DNA of 64,000 nucleotides, taken from contig CM067370.1 in NCBI GenBank assembly GCA_034401795.1, forward strand, positions 59,746,369 through 59,810,368. Direction: 5' to 3'. The DNA is from Chaetoderma sp. LZ-2023a (taxonomy: Eukaryota; Mollusca; Caudofoveata; Chaetodermatida; Chaetodermatidae). The position numbers were made by a program, and so were the translations under genes. Shown here piece after piece: positions 11,534 through 23,120 of this stretch. Under the pieces are notes generated by a model that was not told where the DNA came from, searched no databases, and saw nothing but the letters and a program-made list of their open reading frames with translations. Numbering within the stretch: position 1 is the first letter of the stretch; each line of letters begins with the position of its first letter.

Positions 11534-11770
11534 TGCCCACTGTGGGCTGACAGATAAACTCATCGCCCACTGTGGGCTGACAAATAAACACCTTGCCCAC
11601 TGAGGGCTGAACAAATAAACTCATCACCCACTGTGGGCTGCACAAATAAAATCATCTCCCATTGTGGGCTGAATAAATAAACGCATTGCCCACTGTGGGC
11701 TGAACAATTAAACGCATCGTCCAATATGGATCTAACAATTAAAAAACCTATATCCCACTGTGGGCTGACT
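11534..11770. repeat. Tandem array of 30-34-bp units with palindromic core GCCCACTGTGGGC
   Basis: Eight units, each a near-palindrome (GCCCAC-T-GTGGGC) followed by TGA(A)CAAATAAACNCAT. Unit 7 is the most diverged. The array lies between the recombinase fragment and the RNase H end, where recombinase coding sequence would be expected. Confidence 0.92.
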
Positions 11771-12316
11771 ATGCCGCCTCCTGGAGGCTACTGCATGTAT
11801 AGATTGGCATTCAATTACATTCCAAAATAACTAAACATTAATAAGAATTTCTTTGATTCCAGTGTCACTGCGAGCCACCTTGCCAGATCCAAGCAAGTGC
11901 ATCTAGTCAAAGTGTGCAATATTCAGAATAATGTTCCAATGCCTCTTGAAGGTGAACCATGCAAACAATCACATGACACATGTCAAACTACATCAAAACA
12001 TGTTTATATGACATTTCAATACTACCTTTTGGCAGGGCCACGCAAATATTCTCTTGCACTCTACATTCGTCCAATTCACTCAAGTATCAACTTTGATGGG
12101 TTCCATCCAACAGTTCGAAGGGGTTGCAATCAATTTTTACCCTTTGACCCCTCAAATCGTGAATGGCGCCCTATGAAAACAATCTGAAACCATCTTCAAT
12201 CAATCGTATAAGTAACTCATAATCACACACGCATGCACGCACTGCTGGTATCACATATTATGAGATTTAGATAGGCATCCTGATCAGCCTGCCTTGATAC
12301 TGCTTACATGAACCGC
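11771..12316. other. Unassigned segment inside the Ngaro element
   Basis: The expected recombinase N-terminus was not recognised in any frame. A 96-codon plus-strand open frame (11897-12187) is present. It resembles nothing I know and lacks supporting signals, so I leave it uncalled. The segment may be an insertion or badly decayed. Confidence 0.4.
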
Positions 12317-13155
12317 TTATACTGTATATGGGTGTTCATTCAATTCAGTGAATGCATTATTTAATGTCTGAGACACTTTCACGTACACATCCCGTGAGTC
12401 TTCAAATGTATGTAATATTCTAAAGCATAATTTCTTCGGATATCGATCCGCAAAAATCAATGGCCACCAAGGTTGTGACGGCCATGCAGGTAAGAGCATT
12501 ACACCTGAGGCCTCGCACTCTTCTAAGTGTTTCAAACACCTCACAATCAGATTAAAAGGTGACACCAACCAATTCAAATAACCTTTCCAATTCTGACAAC
12601 GTGTATCTACGCCGGATGTTCCTGGGCAGAAAAAACGAGAATTAAACAACGTTTACATCAGATGCAAACCTATCATAATTAATTGGTCCCACCCGCTCGT
12701 TCATGTAACGAAAAACTTTGTTATGTATACACCAGTCATCAGTTTCCACGAGTTCCTTAGAGTGATAATCTGCTACTGTGTTAAGTTCCGTCGGTATCCA
12801 CTCAAACGAAATCACCAAATTGTTTCTGAAGCAAAAACGGGAACTGCGCACGGCGATATCCTGGAGATTTGGCTTGCCGCTGCCACATTTCAATATTGTC
12901 ACATAGTTTTGATTGTCGGTGTAAATGATAGCTTGTCTACCTCTTATCTCATTAATGAAAGACTGTAACACAAACTCGATTGTTATTAACTCTGAACGCG
13001 CTACTCGATTCGCATTCCATTCTGTCAAACAACTTGTGACATATTAGGTGTGTATTATCGTCAAGGAACCCTGCTCCAGCAGTCTGGCTTGCATCCGCGA
13101 AGATAAACTTAGTGAGGGAGATATATGACGGCCGCAGACTAGCAGTGCCATTCAA
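12317..13155 (-). pseudogene. Ngaro RNase H and following domain, frameshifted
   Basis: From high to low coordinates: 'IFADASQTAGAGF' (first acidic residue), 'SELITIEFVLQSF', 'IIYTDNQNYVTILKCGSGK', 'WIPTELNTVADYHSKE', then 'DDWCIHNKVF' and 'INYDRFASDVN'. It continues into 'FNSRFFCPGTSGVD' and 'LLPAWPSQPWWPLI'. The text is split over three frames with breaks near 13028 and 12649. The arrangement is typical of DIRS/Ngaro RNase H, which would degrade the RNA strand during reverse transcription. Confidence 0.85.
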
Positions 13156-13181
13156 CTGTCTAATATGTTTAACCCAGAATT

Positions 13182-14109
13182 CTAGAAGGGATAAGCAATG
13201 TGTTTGGTATGGGATATCATAAACTTGATTCCAGCCAGCTTGTGCATAAATATATCTATCGAGTGATCAATTCCACGTGTCATGAGCCAAGCTACATCGC
13301 CTATGGCAGGTCGACACGATATAATAAGTCCTGTTATCTTAGCTAACATTCTCGCCGATGCCCTATTCGTAGATAGCACCTGCTGAATTAGTGCAAGCGT
13401 TCTACAAATTCTCTCCTTCGGAATTTCGTCCTTGCCTGACGTAAGGTCCCATATAATCCCAAGATGTCATTTTTTTTACCGGTTCCCATTGGCATTTCTC
13501 ATCTTTGCATACAAACCCTGCATTTATCAAACTGTTCTTAATAAACACACATGAGTTCCACATTGCTCCTTCTCAAGATGCTCCTTCTCAAGACAAAACA
13601 CAGCGCCATCTAAATACATCAACATCTTAAAACCATTTTCTCTCCAGAACCTCACCAACACTCGCATTAGCTTAGTGAAAATGTACGGCCCTAGGGCCAA
13701 ACCAAACAGGACATTATAGACAAAAAACTTTTTATCACCACCAAAAGTCCATGAAAACCCCCAAAATTGTCTTTGGTCTTCCACTATTTTAATGTGATGG
13801 TAAGCAGAAGAGATATCAAACTTTATCATCCAACCAACTACATCTACGTAATCAGCAAATGTTCTCCAGTCATCCATCTTAAACTTGAAAACTCAGAAAT
13901 TGATTTACATATCTCAGGTCCAGGATTAGACGTTTTTTCCCATTATGTTGAATACTCACATTTAAGGGACAGACCACCATGGCTTTCATTGAGCATTGTG
14001 TAATAGAACCTACAGCTAACATTTCACATATTTCCATTTCAACAAATTCATTCTCTTTTAAGGCCTCGGTTGTATTACGTGTACATCTATTACCAGGACT
14101 TGTTAGCAA
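13182..14109 (-). pseudogene. Ngaro reverse transcriptase, frameshifted
   Basis: The N-terminal part (13879-14109) has 'CPLNVSIQHNGKKRLILDLRYVN'-type fingers. The palm (13527-13877) has 'MIKFDISSAYHHIKI', 'FWGFSW', and a catalytic box reading 'MYLDGA' where YLDD is expected, so the second aspartate is lost. The thumb text at 13182-13379 ('ASARMLAKITGLIIS', 'AWLMTRG') matches the connection region of this family. It is inactive by both catalytic substitution and frameshifts. Confidence 0.85.
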
Positions 14110-14990
14110 TGGTAATGCAAAACCTGTCGATTATATTCAAGATAAAATCAGAGGCTTTAATCTCCCGCCAATCCTCAATGCATTTTTTCAAATCACCCAC
14201 TTTATACTTACATTTATTCTGTACTGTCGTTGGGCAGTGACGTGCTAGCTTGCCGGCCCTGGGCTGCAAACTGCACTGGCATGGGTTGGGATGGCTGGAA
14301 CCTTGAGGCTCTCGCAACAAACATGGGCAGGTATGCCTGACATGTCCCCATCCTCCACAACCATAGCAATGGATAGCTCTGCCTGGGGCATCATTGCTAG
14401 CTGACCGAAAGGACTGATTCTGGTATTGAAAATGAGGAAACGGTTCATGAGATAATTGGGGTCCCTTGCTCTTCTTATGGACCACACGCTTGTCCTTCAC
14501 GGGCAATGACTTTATTGACTTCTGTAGAGAGTCCATGATTTCCGCCTCCTTCGGATCTACTGACGTAACTTCCATCGCAATCGCGGAGTCCACCGCGTCC
14601 CAACCATGGGAATTAGCTAACTTTATTTCGCACTTTCGCCATAACATCTTTTCTTTCATACGCTCTAACAGTTTTACCACTTGGCCCATATCACCGTACA
14701 TGCACCATGGTTTGTTCAGAAAAATTTATAAGGCAATCCATCATATCATACTGAATGCCTAACGATCGATTTTTCCACTCCACCTTATCCGATCTATGTT
14801 TCATTGCCGCCTCCAAACGAGCAATCTCCGCCTCCTGAACATTACCTTTCTCCGTGGCTTTCGCCAACGAATCCACAAGTTTCTTCATTATTTCAAATTG
14901 ATGATTAATTTCAATAGTGTTCTCATAATCATGCGACACTGACGCCTCATCAGCATTCTCCGGCTCTATACTAGCCATAGTGGGCACCAC
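14090..14990 (-). pseudogene. gag: Ngaro gag with CCHC zinc knuckle
   Basis: Two overlapping minus-strand frames (14691-14990 and 14090-14701) together give an acidic, coiled-coil-like N-terminus ('LEAAMKHRSDKVEWKNRSLG'), then 'QVVKLLERMKEKMLWRKCEIK', then a zinc knuckle CYGCGGWGHVRHTC (C-x2-C-x4-H-x4-C) near 14330-14370. The knuckle would bind nucleic acid. It sits directly upstream of the RT, as expected for gag. One frameshift near 14695 separates the halves. Confidence 0.8.
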
Positions 14991-15222
14991 TTCTAATTGT
15001 CAAAACTATCAAGGCACAAACAATCAACGATATCACTTGTAAAGCTTTAAATTCCATACCACAAACAGTTAATCCATTTATCAGTAATAGAAGTAATACG
15101 AGAATAATACACTTTCTACAAATAACTCCTTTTCAACACTTGACCCCAAAACAGTCAACACAAAACATCATGGCACAACACTTTAAACTAAGGGTGCTTA
15201 ATCAATTAAAATATATTTTAAT

Positions 15223-15392
15223 AGCATCAATAATAATCAACTGATTCAAATAACAGAACAATCTCTTGTGCGCGTACCTTACCGGCACCCCGTATATACA
15301 ACTTGTCTACCATGCCTCCCGACCAATCACAGCCTGGCAGTGTTATCAGGCCATAGTCATTATATCACCATCATGCCGGAGCTAATACCATT
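15223..15392. repeat. Ngaro A1 repeat
   Basis: A direct copy of 10917-11084, with shared tracts CTTGTGC(C/G)CGTACCTTACC and CATCATGCCGGAGCTAATAC. On the minus strand it is the 5' end of the element. Confidence 0.88.
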
Positions 15393-16560
15393 CAGGTCAC
15401 GGGATTACTCTACACTGATCTCTGCCCTGATACATTCCCAGACACCTAGAAATCAATACAGGCCTCGGAATTGTAGATCTCGGCCACCTATTAAATTACT
15501 ACCAATAGTAGTACACCACGTATGTTCAAGATATAATAGTCTTAGCGTGATAAATACCTTCCTTATAAAAATATTTTAAGACCAAATTTATGTACCAACC
15601 AAGCAGTGACCAAGTATTCTCTAGTATTGCGCATTAATTTTGTAATGTCGACCAACATCAAATGATCTAAAACGGAATCAAGATGTACTTTTGTAAATTG
15701 CTGGCTCTTTTGTGATTGGAGGCACAGTGTTCTCGCGAGATCTAATATGCTAACGGGTTTGTTATCAAACGGATACCCATTATTCAGATCAGATCTAAAG
15801 TAGCCTCAATTCCTATTGCACAATGATAATATATAATAGCAATTTCCGAGTTCGGCGTCCAAAATATTTATATCCGAGTACTCGCTCTAAATAAAGTTCT
15901 TTTGCGACTGGCGGCGAATCACGCGATTTATATCTTTTTGCGATGACATTTTACGTCAAATTCGGGATTAATTTAGATGTAATAAATGATTTTTATTAAA
16001 GGATAGGCAATATTTAGGCACTACAATTTAATAGTTTCACCTCCACGATGATGTTTTTGAGGTATACATTAAACATAGTTGTAAGGCGGTGAGAATTTGT
16101 ACCAGGAAATTGAATTCAATTTTCGTGGTATCAGTTTTAACTGTTTTAGAAAGATTTTTTTGGAAAACTCTAATATAAGACCACCCCACCCCTTTCTCAA
16201 AGATGTTGGTTTGGAAATTGAACACCTTGTCCTAATAGAAACCTAGGCTTCAAATAGGCGATATACAGTACCCCATTTTAGATATCTTTTGTCACTGCTA
16301 TATTATTTCACCCTATAATTTTCTAGGCTGAGTGGAATTCTCTTATAAAAACTTAATCCCATGGGTGCTCAATCATTCTACACAGATAATTTGAACAGTA
16401 AACATATGCCAAATTAGTTTGTTAGCTTAGGTCAAATATCTATAAGTATTTATAAATTTCAATTCGGGTCTACATTATAGTCGGCCGTAAGTTTTCATGT
16501 CAACATTCAAAATTAGATTTATAACCTCTAAAATAAAATCAAACATGCTCACTAAATAGG
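15393..16560. other. Non-coding flank of the Ngaro element with one TIR-like end
   Basis: No gene was found. At 16248-16270 CTTCAAATAGGCGATATACA GTA (23 bp) is the inverted partner of 10532-10554, so the Ngaro may lie inside an older inverted-repeat element. The open frame at 15268-15579 is mostly A1 repeat. Confidence 0.45.
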
Positions 16561-16561
16561 C

Positions 16562-16800
16562 CTTTCCACTTTTAGCTATGCCCCGCTCATCTCTAGCTAA
16601 GCTCCACCCACACCTCGCTCATGTTGGGATCGATCGATCCCTGAACTCCCTGACTATCAATTTCCAGAAAACTATACAAGCTGTTGAATATTTTGAAACT
16701 AATTTGACTTGGTGCTGTTGCTGCTGTAAAATTAGTTTCAAAATATTCAATAGCATGTTTATTAAATAGTAGACATACAATCCATACAACGTGACAGACT
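16562..16800 (+). repeat. M1 dispersed element, copy 2
   Basis: The same consensus as 7230-7470, with both palindrome arms: GAATATTTTGAAACTAATTT and AAATTAGTTTCAAAATATTC flank GTGCTGTTGCTGCTG. Confidence 0.8.
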
Positions 16801-17203
16801 ATTAAGTGTCATCCTACACATCATGTAATTGATTATGACGTCATATGATATATAGATAAATTGGACAGGTCAATTTATAACATGTATATGTAGAATTATT
16901 TTGTAATTTATCTTCATATTGACCATACACAGATCTATTTGAAGTATGTCAAAATGAACAGCGAGGTAGCCTTGACATACGCAGCGAGTGCTATGCTCAT
17001 TACGCACACTCAACCACAGCAAATCAGTCAGAGCCAAGATTATGACATGCATGAAACAGACATAGACAGGCAATATCTAAACCACTTGCTACCAGTACTT
17101 AGAAAATAAATTTAACCATACAATATAAAAGACATGATAGATTTTAAATTGTACAATTAACGCTTATGGGAAATCACTTATATATAACTACTTTATAGCA
17201 AAT

Positions 17204-18217
17204 GGCCCAAGGGGCCTGTACCACTCACCTGGAAGACATTTCAACTAATGTTATTTTAATAAACATGCTACAAAATGACCTCCAAAATATTTGTTCCCTT
17301 GAGCAAACTTGGTTCAGCTCTTGCCCTAGATGATATTTCATGATTTTTTTAATCGATCCCCTAAGCGGTTTCGGAGATATTTCTAAAAATTTGGAAAAAA
17401 ATCTAAGATGGCCTCCGGCCAAATTGGATTATCAGTTTTATTTGAACGTACTTCCATGTCTATGGATCAATGCTGTTTCCAACCAAATTTGCTTAAAATC
17501 AGCCGATTGGTTCTCGAGAAGACATTTAAAAGTTCCATTTGTTTTATTATGGGAGTTTTTGGTGGGAAAATAATCAATGATGGCCACAGAACCATAGGAC
17601 AGTTTCGAATGTGGCAAATTTGAAATAAGCATACACAAAAACCTATAACCAATTTCTGCTTTAAAAATCCATCAAATAAAAAATCCAATATGGCTGCCAA
17701 ACAGGCTACATTTTTATTGGTCCACGCCGGCCATGTTTTTCAATGTATCAATTTTCCTTGAACAAACTTTAATGTCCCTTAGTCTCTAATCATATATCCC
17801 AAATTTCAGGCTGATCCGTTCAGCAGTTCTGGAGACATCGTTTTCGTGAAATCTAGGTCATCCAAAATGGTCGACCAAGCATTTGGTGACTCAAGTTCCT
17901 TTGAATAAACTTAGTTTACCTGTCACCCTAGATTATGATTCATTAGTTTTCCATCAATCCCCCCAAGCGGTTTCGAAGAAGATTTTTAGACATTTCTAAA
18001 AATCGGACAAAATCCAAGATGGTCGCCGACCAAATCGGCCAATCAGATTCGTTTGAACAAACTTGGATCTCTATGGCCTAAAAATGCTTCATGCCTAATA
18101 TAATTGAAATCGGACTAGTGGTTCATGAGAAGTCGTTTAAAGAAATTTTTACAGACGCAGGACAACGGACGGTCACCATGGCATAAGCTAACTTGGCTAT
18201 TTTGACCAGGTGAGCTA
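17204..18217 (+). repeat. E-family unit E1
   Basis: It begins GGCCCAAGGGGCCTGTACCA then CTCACCTGG and ends CCAGGTGAGCTAA, giving short inverted caps (TCACCTGG/CCAGGTGA). The interior consists of subrepeats with 'AAGATGG', 'CTTGAACAAACTT', 'GCGGTTTCGGAGA' and 'GGTCATCCAA'. The short open frames over this stretch are repeat sequence, not genes. Confidence 0.8.
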
Positions 18218-18603
18218 AAACACTGACTAGGCTAACAGATTGCCAAAGTCAGCAAGTGTTTACTGTTGAAAATATCACTAGTCAATGATAGAGCTAGTAG
18301 GGGATGCTTTTAATGCAAGAATTAACCGCCATCCTAGGCAATAGGTTCAAATAATATGCCAATGACAAACTAAAATAACATCTATCCTTCTAGTTAGTTA
18401 AAGTGTACATAAACAAACAAATAGTCCCAAATTTATTTAACAACCATACTGTACTTAATTTAAAATGGAGGGATATATACAGATTTTGCTAAACATAGTG
18501 TATGCTGAATCTGTACTCTGGTTATGTAGTCTGCGCTGAGATGGTCATGTATGTGATGAGTTGGAGTTGCTTACAATGCTTGTACAATATTCCATGTGTA
18601 AAC

Positions 18604-19212
18604 CTCTATTTGCACGGACATTATGATACAGATGCACATTTCATGAGTTGACCTATGTGCACTGGCATTATGATACAAATGTACATTTCATCAGTTGACC
18701 TATTTTTACTGACATGATAAGGATGTACATTTCATGAATTGACGTCTTTCCACCGGCATTATGATAAGCATGTACATTTCATGAGTTGACCTATTTGCAC
18801 CAGCATTATGATAAGAATGTACATTTCATGTGTTGACCTATTTGCACTGGCATTATGATAAGCATGTACATTATATGAATTTACCTATTTGCACCAACAT
18901 TATGATAAGCATGTACATTTCATGAGTTGATCTATTTGCACCAACATTATGATAAGCATGTACATTACATGAATTTACCTATTTGCACCAACATTATGAT
19001 AAGCATGTACATTACATGAATTTACCTATTTGCACCAACATTATGATAAGCTTGTACATTTCATGAGTTGACCTATTTGTACTGGCATTATGATAAGCTT
19101 GTACATTTCATGAGTTGACCTATTTGCACCAGCATTATGATAAGCATGTACATTACATGAGTTGGTCTATTTCCACTGGCATTATGATAAGCATGTACAT
19201 TACATGAGTTGG
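18604..19212. repeat. Tandem array, 13 copies of a 47-bp unit
   Basis: The unit is roughly GCACCAGCATTATGATAAGC + ATGTACATTTCATGAGTTG + ACCTATTT. Thirteen units occupy about 608 bp. Unit 3 has a small deletion, and neighbouring units share diagnostic variants (CCAACATTATG, AGCTTG), which indicates local amplification. Confidence 0.93.
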
Positions 19213-20545
19213 TCTATTTCCAGACCTGGACTTAATTGGTCTATAACATTAAAAATGTGACGAAAATAGTAGGTTGAAGACTAATGCGAGGTTGAAAGAC
19301 TACTATGTCTGATTGCTCTTGTTAGATCATGCATTGCGAGCTAATAGCCAATCACAAAGTGTATATTATTTATATGCATAAAAATAACTGAATGTCATGT
19401 TAGCTAGTCTATAGCTAGTGAAAGCAGTGAGAGTGAGTCATCACAACATGTGTATCTATAGAGGCTTTACCAACATGTAAGTCAACACTGCTACTCAACT
19501 TTCAATCACCACACTGTCTATAGCCTACTTTACATATATATAGTTTAATATGAAATTGTTTCTATTCAATATTTTTACAGAATAATTCATTCCATATTTA
19601 TTCTTAACCCACTTCATGGTCAAGATTCATCAAGAAAATTAAAACTATCTTAGCTAAGCTTCATTTGTATCCTAAGAGAGGAATTTTTTTTTAATTCTGG
19701 TGATATAATTTTCAAAAATAATCTCTTGACCTGCAAATGGACATTTTTCCAGACCATGTCAAAGGTCTGTTTTAGTTGGCTTGACCATTAAAGGGTTAAA
19801 TCTGCTGTAAATAGAATCCAATAACTGGGTGATAGTTTATGTCGGTGCTCATCACTTTTGTGAGTTAATTTTAGCCCTTATATGTTATACATATGACTTA
19901 CTCATATCATCCTGTTAGCCCTTTCAAACCTACAAGCCAAATACAACAAATCTCTCAATGTAAGAAATACTGTTAAATGTTTTTAAAAATTTGACTAGAG
20001 TCTGTGAAATTAGTTTCAAAATATGCAACATATTATATACAATATATGAATGTTTTGATATCTAGAGATACCCTGCTTTCAGGTATGGAAGGGCTAGCTC
20101 TGCATCATCTTCATCAAATGTTTACTTAGGTGTTGTCATCCTTACTTCAAACTCTGTGCTTTTCTCAGTATTTTATAATTATATTATTATTATAATTAAA
20201 GTATTACAAATATATTTCAATTGCCCTACCACTCGGGTGTAATATATGGTATAATATATTCTGCCAGTGCATTGCCTAAGTATTTGTCAAATATGGACGT
20301 GTGCGCGTGCTTGCGTGTTAATTATTCATGTATTTACAGATTTATGGTCACGATGTTATTTGTTAATATTGAGTTATTTTTTACTCATTTTGATTTATTT
20401 TAGTTTATGCGTTTTGTTTTATATATTTACTGTTATAAACATTTGATTATGACTTTCGCACACAAGCTTGCAATCACATGAGAGTTTCCCATGTAACCTT
20501 ATAAAGAATGTCTTGCACATTATACAATTACACCACAACACCAAG
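19213..20545. other. Non-coding AT-rich stretch
   Basis: No gene was recognised. A foldback-family remnant ('CTGCAAATGGACATTTTTCC', 19725-19755) and an isolated M1 core (AATTAGTTTCAAAATATGCA near 20007) are present. Confidence 0.45.
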
Positions 20546-22642
20546 ACCCAAGGGGCCTGTGTCGCTCACCTGGAGCATTATGCATTTTTGTCACAATTGT
20601 TGGTGGGTGGTTTAGGAGTAGTCTTCTAAATGAGTTTGTGGACATTTTTGCCAGTCCAAAAACATGCTACATTTTGATTGGTCCACTGCAGCCATGTTTC
20701 TAACGTAGCGCCTTCCCTTGAAAAAACTTTAATGGTACTGCATAATCATCTCCCAAATTTCGGCCCAATCCGCTCAGTGGTTCTGGAGTCATTTTGGCCT
20801 TCCGTTTCCTCTGCGTGTCGTAAGAGGCGACTAAAGGGTAACCCTGACAGAAACCTCGAGTGCTGAAGACGGAGGTTCCAGGCCGCACGGCACACTCTAA
20901 TAAACCATGGATCCACGCACTTAACGCTTATGATCATGTCGATAGTCACTTACAGGACTGGCGGTATGATCAGCGAACGAAAAGTCATTTTGGCAAAAAT
21001 TAGGTTATCCAAGATGGCCACCAAACCATTTGACCAATCAAGTTCCCTTGAAACAAACTTGGTGCAGCTCTTGCCCTAGATGATATTTCATGCGTTTTGA
21101 ATTGATCCCCCAAGCGGTTTTGGAGAAGATTTTTAAAGACATTTTAAAGCGCCCAGTTTTTTTGACGGATCAACTTCTCTTGAACAAACTTTGATGACCT
21201 TTAGTCCTTAATCATATATCACAAATTTTAGCCTGATCGGTTCAGCAGTTCTGGGGAAGGAGTCATTTTTGCGAAAACGAGGTCATCCAAGATGGCTGCA
21301 CAACCATTTAGTCAATCAAGTTCCCTTGAACAAACTTGGGTCAACTCTTACCATAGATCATATTTCATGAAGTCTGAATTGATCCCTCAAACGGTTTTGG
21401 AGAAGATTTTTAGACATTTCTAAAAATCAGCTGAAATCCAAGATGACCCCCGGCCACATTGGCCGATTGGCTTCGTTTGAACAAAATGGAATCTCTATGC
21501 CCTAAAGGTGCTTCCTGCCAAATATAGTTGTAATCGGCCCAGTAGTTCTCGAGAAGACATTTTAAATTTCCCATTGCATCAGTATGGGAGCTTTTGGCGG
21601 GAAAACGATCCAAGATGGCCCCCAAACCGTTTATCTGACACTTTCTAAAATTGCAAATTTGAGATCAGAATACCCAAAAACCTATTTAAAACCAATTTTG
21701 GCCTCAAAATCCATCAAATAAAAAAATCCAATATGGCCGCCAAACACGCTATATTTTTATTGGCCCACTGCGGCCATGTTTTTTGATGAATTAACTTCTC
21801 TTGAACAAACATTAATGGCGTTTAGTCCCTAATCATATATCACAAATTTCAGCCCGATCGCTTCAGCCGTTCTGGGGAAGTTGTTTTTGCGAAAACTAGG
21901 TCATCCAAGATGGCCACTGAACCATTTTGTCAATCAAGTTCCCTTGAACAAATTTGGTTCAGCTCTTACCCTAGATCATATTTCGTGAGTTCTGAATTGA
22001 TCCCTCAAATGGTTTTGGAGATTTTTAGACATATCTAAAAAAATCCGCCCAATTGGACGATCAGCTTCATTTGAACAAACTTGAATCTCTATGCCCTAAG
22101 GATGCTTCTTGCAAAATATAATTGAAATCGGACCAGTAGTTCTCGAAAAAACATTTTAAATTTCCCATTGCTTTAATATGGGCGCTTTTGGCCGCCAAAA
22201 TATTTGATCCAAGATGGCCGCCAAACCGTTTATCCGACAGTTTCGAAAATTGTAAATTTGTGATCAGAATACCGCAAAACACATACAAAACCAATTTCGG
22301 CTTCAAATTCCATCAAATAAAAAGATCCAATATGGCCGCCAAACATGCTATGTTTTGATTGGCCCACGGCAGCCATGTTTTTTGATGGATCAACTTCTCT
22401 TGAACAAACTCTAATGGCCCTTAGGCCTTAATCATATCTGCCAAATTTCGGCCCAATCCATTCAGCAGTTCTGGAGAAGTCATTTTTGCTACAACTAGGT
22501 CAACCAAAATGGCCGCCAAGCCATTTGACCAATCAAATTCCCTTGAACAAAGTTCGTTCAGCTCTTGCCCTAGATCATATTTCATGAGATTTGCATCAAT
22601 CCCCTAAGCGGTTTTGGAGAAGATTTTAGCCAGGTGAGCTAA
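20546..22642 (+). repeat. E-family unit E2 (multi-monomer)
   Basis: It starts AGACCCAAGGGGCCTGTGTC + GCTCACCTGG and ends CCAGGTGAGCTAATA. The phrase 'CCATTTGACCAATCAAGTTC' or close variants recurs near 21010, 21300, 21920 and 22520, giving a basic ~600-bp period with one shortened unit. A 184-bp insertion with target duplication lies at 20799-20982. Confidence 0.85.
20799..20982. mobile_element. 184-bp SINE-like insertion with 12-bp target duplication
   Basis: AGTCATTTTGGC occurs immediately before (20787-20798) and after (20983-20994), splitting an otherwise collinear E-family sentence ('GGAGTCATTTT|TGCGAAAA'-type). On the minus strand the insert includes 'TTTAGTCGCCTCTTACGACA'. No poly-A tail or clear Pol III boxes were confirmed, so the class is uncertain. 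Confidence 0.75.
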
Positions 22643-22847
22643 TAATGGGATTAATCCTTTGTTACAGTGACCTTGACCTTGTTTATCAATATTTACCCAA
22701 CTTGTTGGCACATTCTGTCTAATATAACCTTTAGGACTCTAATTATCTGTCCACTTAGCAAAGGGGAGTGAAATAGTTTGGTTTGTTCATTCATTTGCCT
22801 GTCCATGAGCTTAACGTATAAATCAGACATTTTGATCAATGGTCCTT

Positions 22848-23120
22848 TCCAGTTTTAGCTATCCTCCGCCCATCTCTCTAATCTCCACTCACACCGTGTC
22901 CGTGTTGGGATCGATCAATCTCTGACTCTCTGACTATCAATTTCCAGAAAACTATACAGTAAGCTGTTTAATGTTTTGAAATTAATTTGACTGGGTGCTG
23001 CTGTTGCTGCCTATGGCAGCAACAGCATCCAGTCAAATTAGTTTCAAAATATTCAAGAGAATGTTTATTAAAAAGCAAAAACATACAATTCGTACGTGTC
23101 AGACTATTAAGCGTTAAAGA
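22848..23120 (+). repeat. M1 dispersed element, copy 3, with long palindrome
   Basis: It contains a near-perfect palindrome at 22968-23056. TTGACTGGGTGCTGCTGTTG / CAACAGCATCCAGTCAAATT meet around GCTGCCTATGGCAGC, and the arms extend to TTTTGAAATTAA / TTAGTTTCAAAA. Confidence 0.85.

Larger units (their letters stand above)
10729..15392 (-). mobile_element. Ngaro-like YR retrotransposon, decayed
   Basis: On the minus strand the order is gag with a CCHC knuckle, reverse transcriptase, RNase H, and a tyrosine recombinase C-terminus. It is bounded by split direct repeats: A1 (15223-15392), coding part, then B1 (11088-11183), A2 (10917-11084) and B2 (10729-10803). Known: A1-ORFs-B1-A2-B2 is the diagnostic repeat layout of Ngaro elements, as opposed to the inverted repeats of DIRS. 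All frames carry stops or frameshifts and much of the recombinase is missing. Boundaries are set by the repeats and may be off by tens of bases. Confidence 0.85.

Noticed and set aside
11897..12187. 96-codon plus-strand open frame inside the Ngaro element
   Set aside because: It is unlike any family I know and antisense to a region of decayed element; it is kept only as a note in the segment entry.
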